From contig JAUHXI010000013.1 in the NCBI GenBank assembly GCA_030426875.1, positions 1 to 14,670 on the forward strand: DNA of 14,670 bases, written 5' to 3'. The notes beneath the pieces were generated by a model that had not been told where the DNA came from, did no database searches, and was given only the letters and a program-made list of their open reading frames with translations. Numbering within the stretch: position 1 is the stretch's first letter; each line of letters starts with the position of its first letter. The stretch is from a bacterium (GTDB lineage Bacteria > Patescibacteriota > Gracilibacteria > UM-FILTER-43-11). Shown here piece by piece: positions 13,003-14,670 of this stretch. Position numbers and translations under genes: made by a program.

Positions 13003-13638
13003 ATGCACCCAACCATTGCCAAAATTCAATCTCAGAATCTTAAAAAAGTCCCTGATGTAAAGGTGGGTTATACCGTGCGTGTGAGTCAAAAAATCAAGGA
13101 GGGGGGCAAGGAACGTATTCAGAACTTTGAAGGATTGGTGATCAAGGTGGGGCACGGAGCAGGCGTTGAAAAGACCTTTACCGTCCGAAAAATTGTTGAA
13201 GGAATTGGTGTTGAGAAGGTTTTTCCTTTCCATTCACCCAATATCACCAAGATACATGTGGTTAAAAAAGCGAAAGTGCGTCGTAGCAAACTCTACTACA
13301 TGCGTGAGCGCTTTGGTAAGTCAGCTCGTCTTTCTGAAAGGCATGTAACCGACGAAGAAAGAGCTGCAGAAGAAGTGAAGATGGAAGCGCTTTATGCTGA
13401 AGCATTGAAGAAGAATGAAGACGCTCAAGCTCAAGAGGAGGCCGCAGATACCAATGCTGAGGAGGCTTCAACTGTTGACCCTTCCGCTTCTGAAGAAAAG
13501 GCTGCTGAGGTGACTGCAGAAGAGCCTAAGGCTGGAGAAGAGGCTCAACAAGAAGTACCAGTTGAAACAGATGAAAAGAAGGTTGAAGAAGTCACTGTTC
13601 CCGAAGCAAAAAAAGAAGATGACAAAGCAGCTGCCTAA
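13003..13638 (+). CDS. rplS: 50S ribosomal protein L19 with long acidic C-terminal extension
   Basis: Residues 1 to about 112 form a complete L19. Landmarks are the [20 protein letters not shown] segment, [40 protein letters not shown] and the C-terminal [21 protein letters not shown]19 sits at the 30S-50S interface near bridge B8. The family is normally about 115 aa. Here a tail of about 98 residues follows, rich in Glu, Ala and Lys (for example [20 protein letters not shown]), probably helical or disordered. The gene has its own promoter and is not next to rpsP, rimM or trmD, its usual partners. The csaB-like gene starts 39 nt after the stop, perhaps co-transcribed. There is no Shine-Dalgarno sequence at ATG 13003. 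The identity is firm. Confidence 0.96.
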   Translation: MHPTIAKIQSQNLKKVPDVKVGYTVRVSQKIKEGGKERIQNFEGLVIKVGHGAGVEKTFTVRKIVEGIGVEKVFPFHSPNITKIHVVKKAKVRRSKLYYMRERFGKSARLSERHVTDEERAAEEVKMEALYAEALKKNEDAQAQEEAADTNAEEASTVDPSASEEKAAEVTAEEPKAGEEAQQEVPVETDEKKVEEVTVPEAKKEDDKAAA

Positions 13639-13677
13639 TTTTGGCCAACACGTTACCGTCATTAGCCAGAAGAACAA

Positions 13678-14670
13678 ATGAAAATAGCTATCATTGGCAA
13701 CTACGGGGCAACCAACGTTGGTGATGAGGCTATTTTAGAATGCCTACTCAAAACCTTGGCCAGCCACCATGTGACGGTTTTTTCGGCTCAGCCTGAATCC
13801 ATCAAAACAACTAAAAAGTTAAAGTCTGCCCCCTTATTTCCCTTGGGCTTTCGTTCTTTTTTTAAATATCGATTTACCACTTCAAAACAAGCCCTCAAGT
13901 CAGTTGATGTGGCTATTGTGGGGGGTGGGGGATTGTTTCAGGATGATCGACTTTATGCTTGCTTTTTGTGGGCCTGGCAGGTTTTTTGGCTCAGACGTTT
14001 TAAAAAACCTTATTTCATTCATGCCACGGGTGTCGGCCCTCTTAAGACGAGTTGGGGAAAGCGCTTAACGCGCTGGGCTTATTCAGGGGCTAAGGGGATC
14101 ACAGTTCGAGATGATGCCTCCAAAGAACTATTGAGTGAGTTGGGAATAAAGAAAGAGGTTCATGTGACGGCTGATCCCGTTTTTGCCTTGTTTGATAAGG
14201 AGGCTTCTCATACTAAACGAGAAAGCGGGCTTTATTTGATTTCTGTTCGCCCGTGGTTGAATCGAACAGGGGATATCATTAAGGCGTTTGAGTCTTTTTT
14301 GCTGGATTTGAAAAAAAAGAAGCAGGTTAAGTTTCAATTTGTGTGTATGCAGCAAGTTAAGGAAGATGACCTTGCTATGATTAAGCCTCGGATTGAGAGG
14401 GTGGGGGGATTTCTTTTGATTCCTAAGGATTTTGAGGATTTGATGGGTCAGCTTGAAAAAGCGGAATTTGCCATTGGCATGCGCTACCACTTTATGATCG
14501 CTGCGATTTTGACCAAAACCCCCCTCATTCCGGTTAGTTACTCTCCCAAAACCACTTCGCTTTTTCAGGGCAGCCCCATGGCCTCACACCTGATTCGGGT
14601 TGATGAATTGACCTCGGACCGTTTAAAAACGGCTCTTAAGGAGCTTTCGGTGAGTTACAATAATGTGATG
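13678..14670 (+). CDS. csaB: CsaB-like polysaccharide pyruvyltransferase (partial, runs off the right edge)
   Basis: 331 codons are open from ATG 13678 to the end of the window. The protein matches the polysaccharide pyruvyltransferase family. Motifs are the N-terminal GNYGATNVGDEAIL (7-20), the GGGG loop in VGGGGLFQDD (81-90), the HATGVGPL segment, ITVRDDASKELLSELGI, VTADPVFAL, and the late FAIGMRYHFMIAA motif. These enzymes transfer pyruvate from phosphoenolpyruvate to sugars. CsaB does this on secondary cell-wall polymer, which then binds S-layer proteins with SLH domains. About 330 aa are visible and the family is usually 350-400, so only the extreme C-terminus is missing. It follows rplS by 39 nt with a weak AGAAGAA upstream of the ATG. 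Family assignment is strong; the exact acceptor is inferred. Confidence 0.88.
   Translation, partial: MKIAIIGNYGATNVGDEAILECLLKTLASHHVTVFSAQPESIKTTKKLKSAPLFPLGFRSFFKYRFTTSKQALKSVDVAIVGGGGLFQDDRLYACFLWAWQVFWLRRFKKPYFIHATGVGPLKTSWGKRLTRWAYSGAKGITVRDDASKELLSELGIKKEVHVTADPVFALFDKEASHTKRESGLYLISVRPWLNRTGDIIKAFESFLLDLKKKKQVKFQFVCMQQVKEDDLAMIKPRIERVGGFLLIPKDFEDLMGQLEKAEFAIGMRYHFMIAAILTKTPLIPVSYSPKTTSLFQGSPMASHLIRVDELTSDRLKTALKELSVSYNNVM

Noticed and set aside
1..14670. Recoded TGA (glycine) as in Gracilibacteria
   Set aside because: TGA ends the 777-1022 gene and the hydrolase gene (ATGA overlap), and no coding region needs TGA read through.

Overview
The window looks like a chromosome segment from an uncultivated bacterium. 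The candidate-phyla radiation (Patescibacteria, perhaps Peregrinibacteria-like) is my best guess. This is inference from overall feel: compact mostly single-gene units, a winged-helix protein fused to a nucleotidyltransferase-like domain, an L19 with a long acidic tail, infB and rplS outside their usual operons, start codons almost without Shine-Dalgarno sequences, and A/T-rich spacers full of small palindromes. The standard genetic code applies: TGA is a real stop in at least two genes, including an ATGA overlap. No rRNA, tRNA, CRISPR array or intact transposase gene was seen.

Layout. 1-695 (-) is the N-terminal part of an ATP-grasp ligase-like protein. A small membrane protein follows at 777-1022 (+). 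Then comes a minus-strand series: an alpha/beta hydrolase overlapping a suppressor-of-fused (SUFU) domain gene by 4 nt, a zinc-ribbon/TerB protein, and thymidylate kinase with an atypical P-loop. A cluster of REP-like hairpins separates tmk from a divergent cysteine-rich lipoprotein (3839-5191, +). This lipoprotein converges on a hicB-hicA toxin-antitoxin pair (-), in which hicA is broken by one extra base in a homopolymer. infB (translation initiation factor IF-2, +) stands alone at 6011-8665. A gene-free stretch of about 490 nt with two inverted repeats follows.

The 9158-11276 block (-) is an extracytoplasmic thiol-redox operon: a thioredoxin-fold lipoprotein, then a DipZ-like fusion of CcdA membrane domain, thioredoxin domain and C-terminal beta-sandwich domain. 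Across a second REP-like palindrome lie a small membrane protein with its own promoter and terminator, a winged-helix/NTase-like regulator, a 160-bp MITE-like element with a TTA target duplication placed exactly in the regulator's stop codon, rplS (L19) with its promoter, and the start of a csaB-like polysaccharide pyruvyltransferase that runs off the window.

How the genes relate. The clearest functional unit is the redox operon: DipZ would carry electrons across the membrane to its own thioredoxin domain and probably to the lipoprotein. hicBA is a degenerate toxin-antitoxin module. infB, rplS and tmk are housekeeping genes. The csaB-like gene points to pyruvylated cell-wall polymer, an S-layer anchor in other bacteria. 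I do not see one coherent undescribed multi-gene system. The most notable items are the precisely resolvable MITE insertion, the hicA frameshift, the Lys-less thymidylate kinase P-loop and the dispersed REP-like palindrome family.
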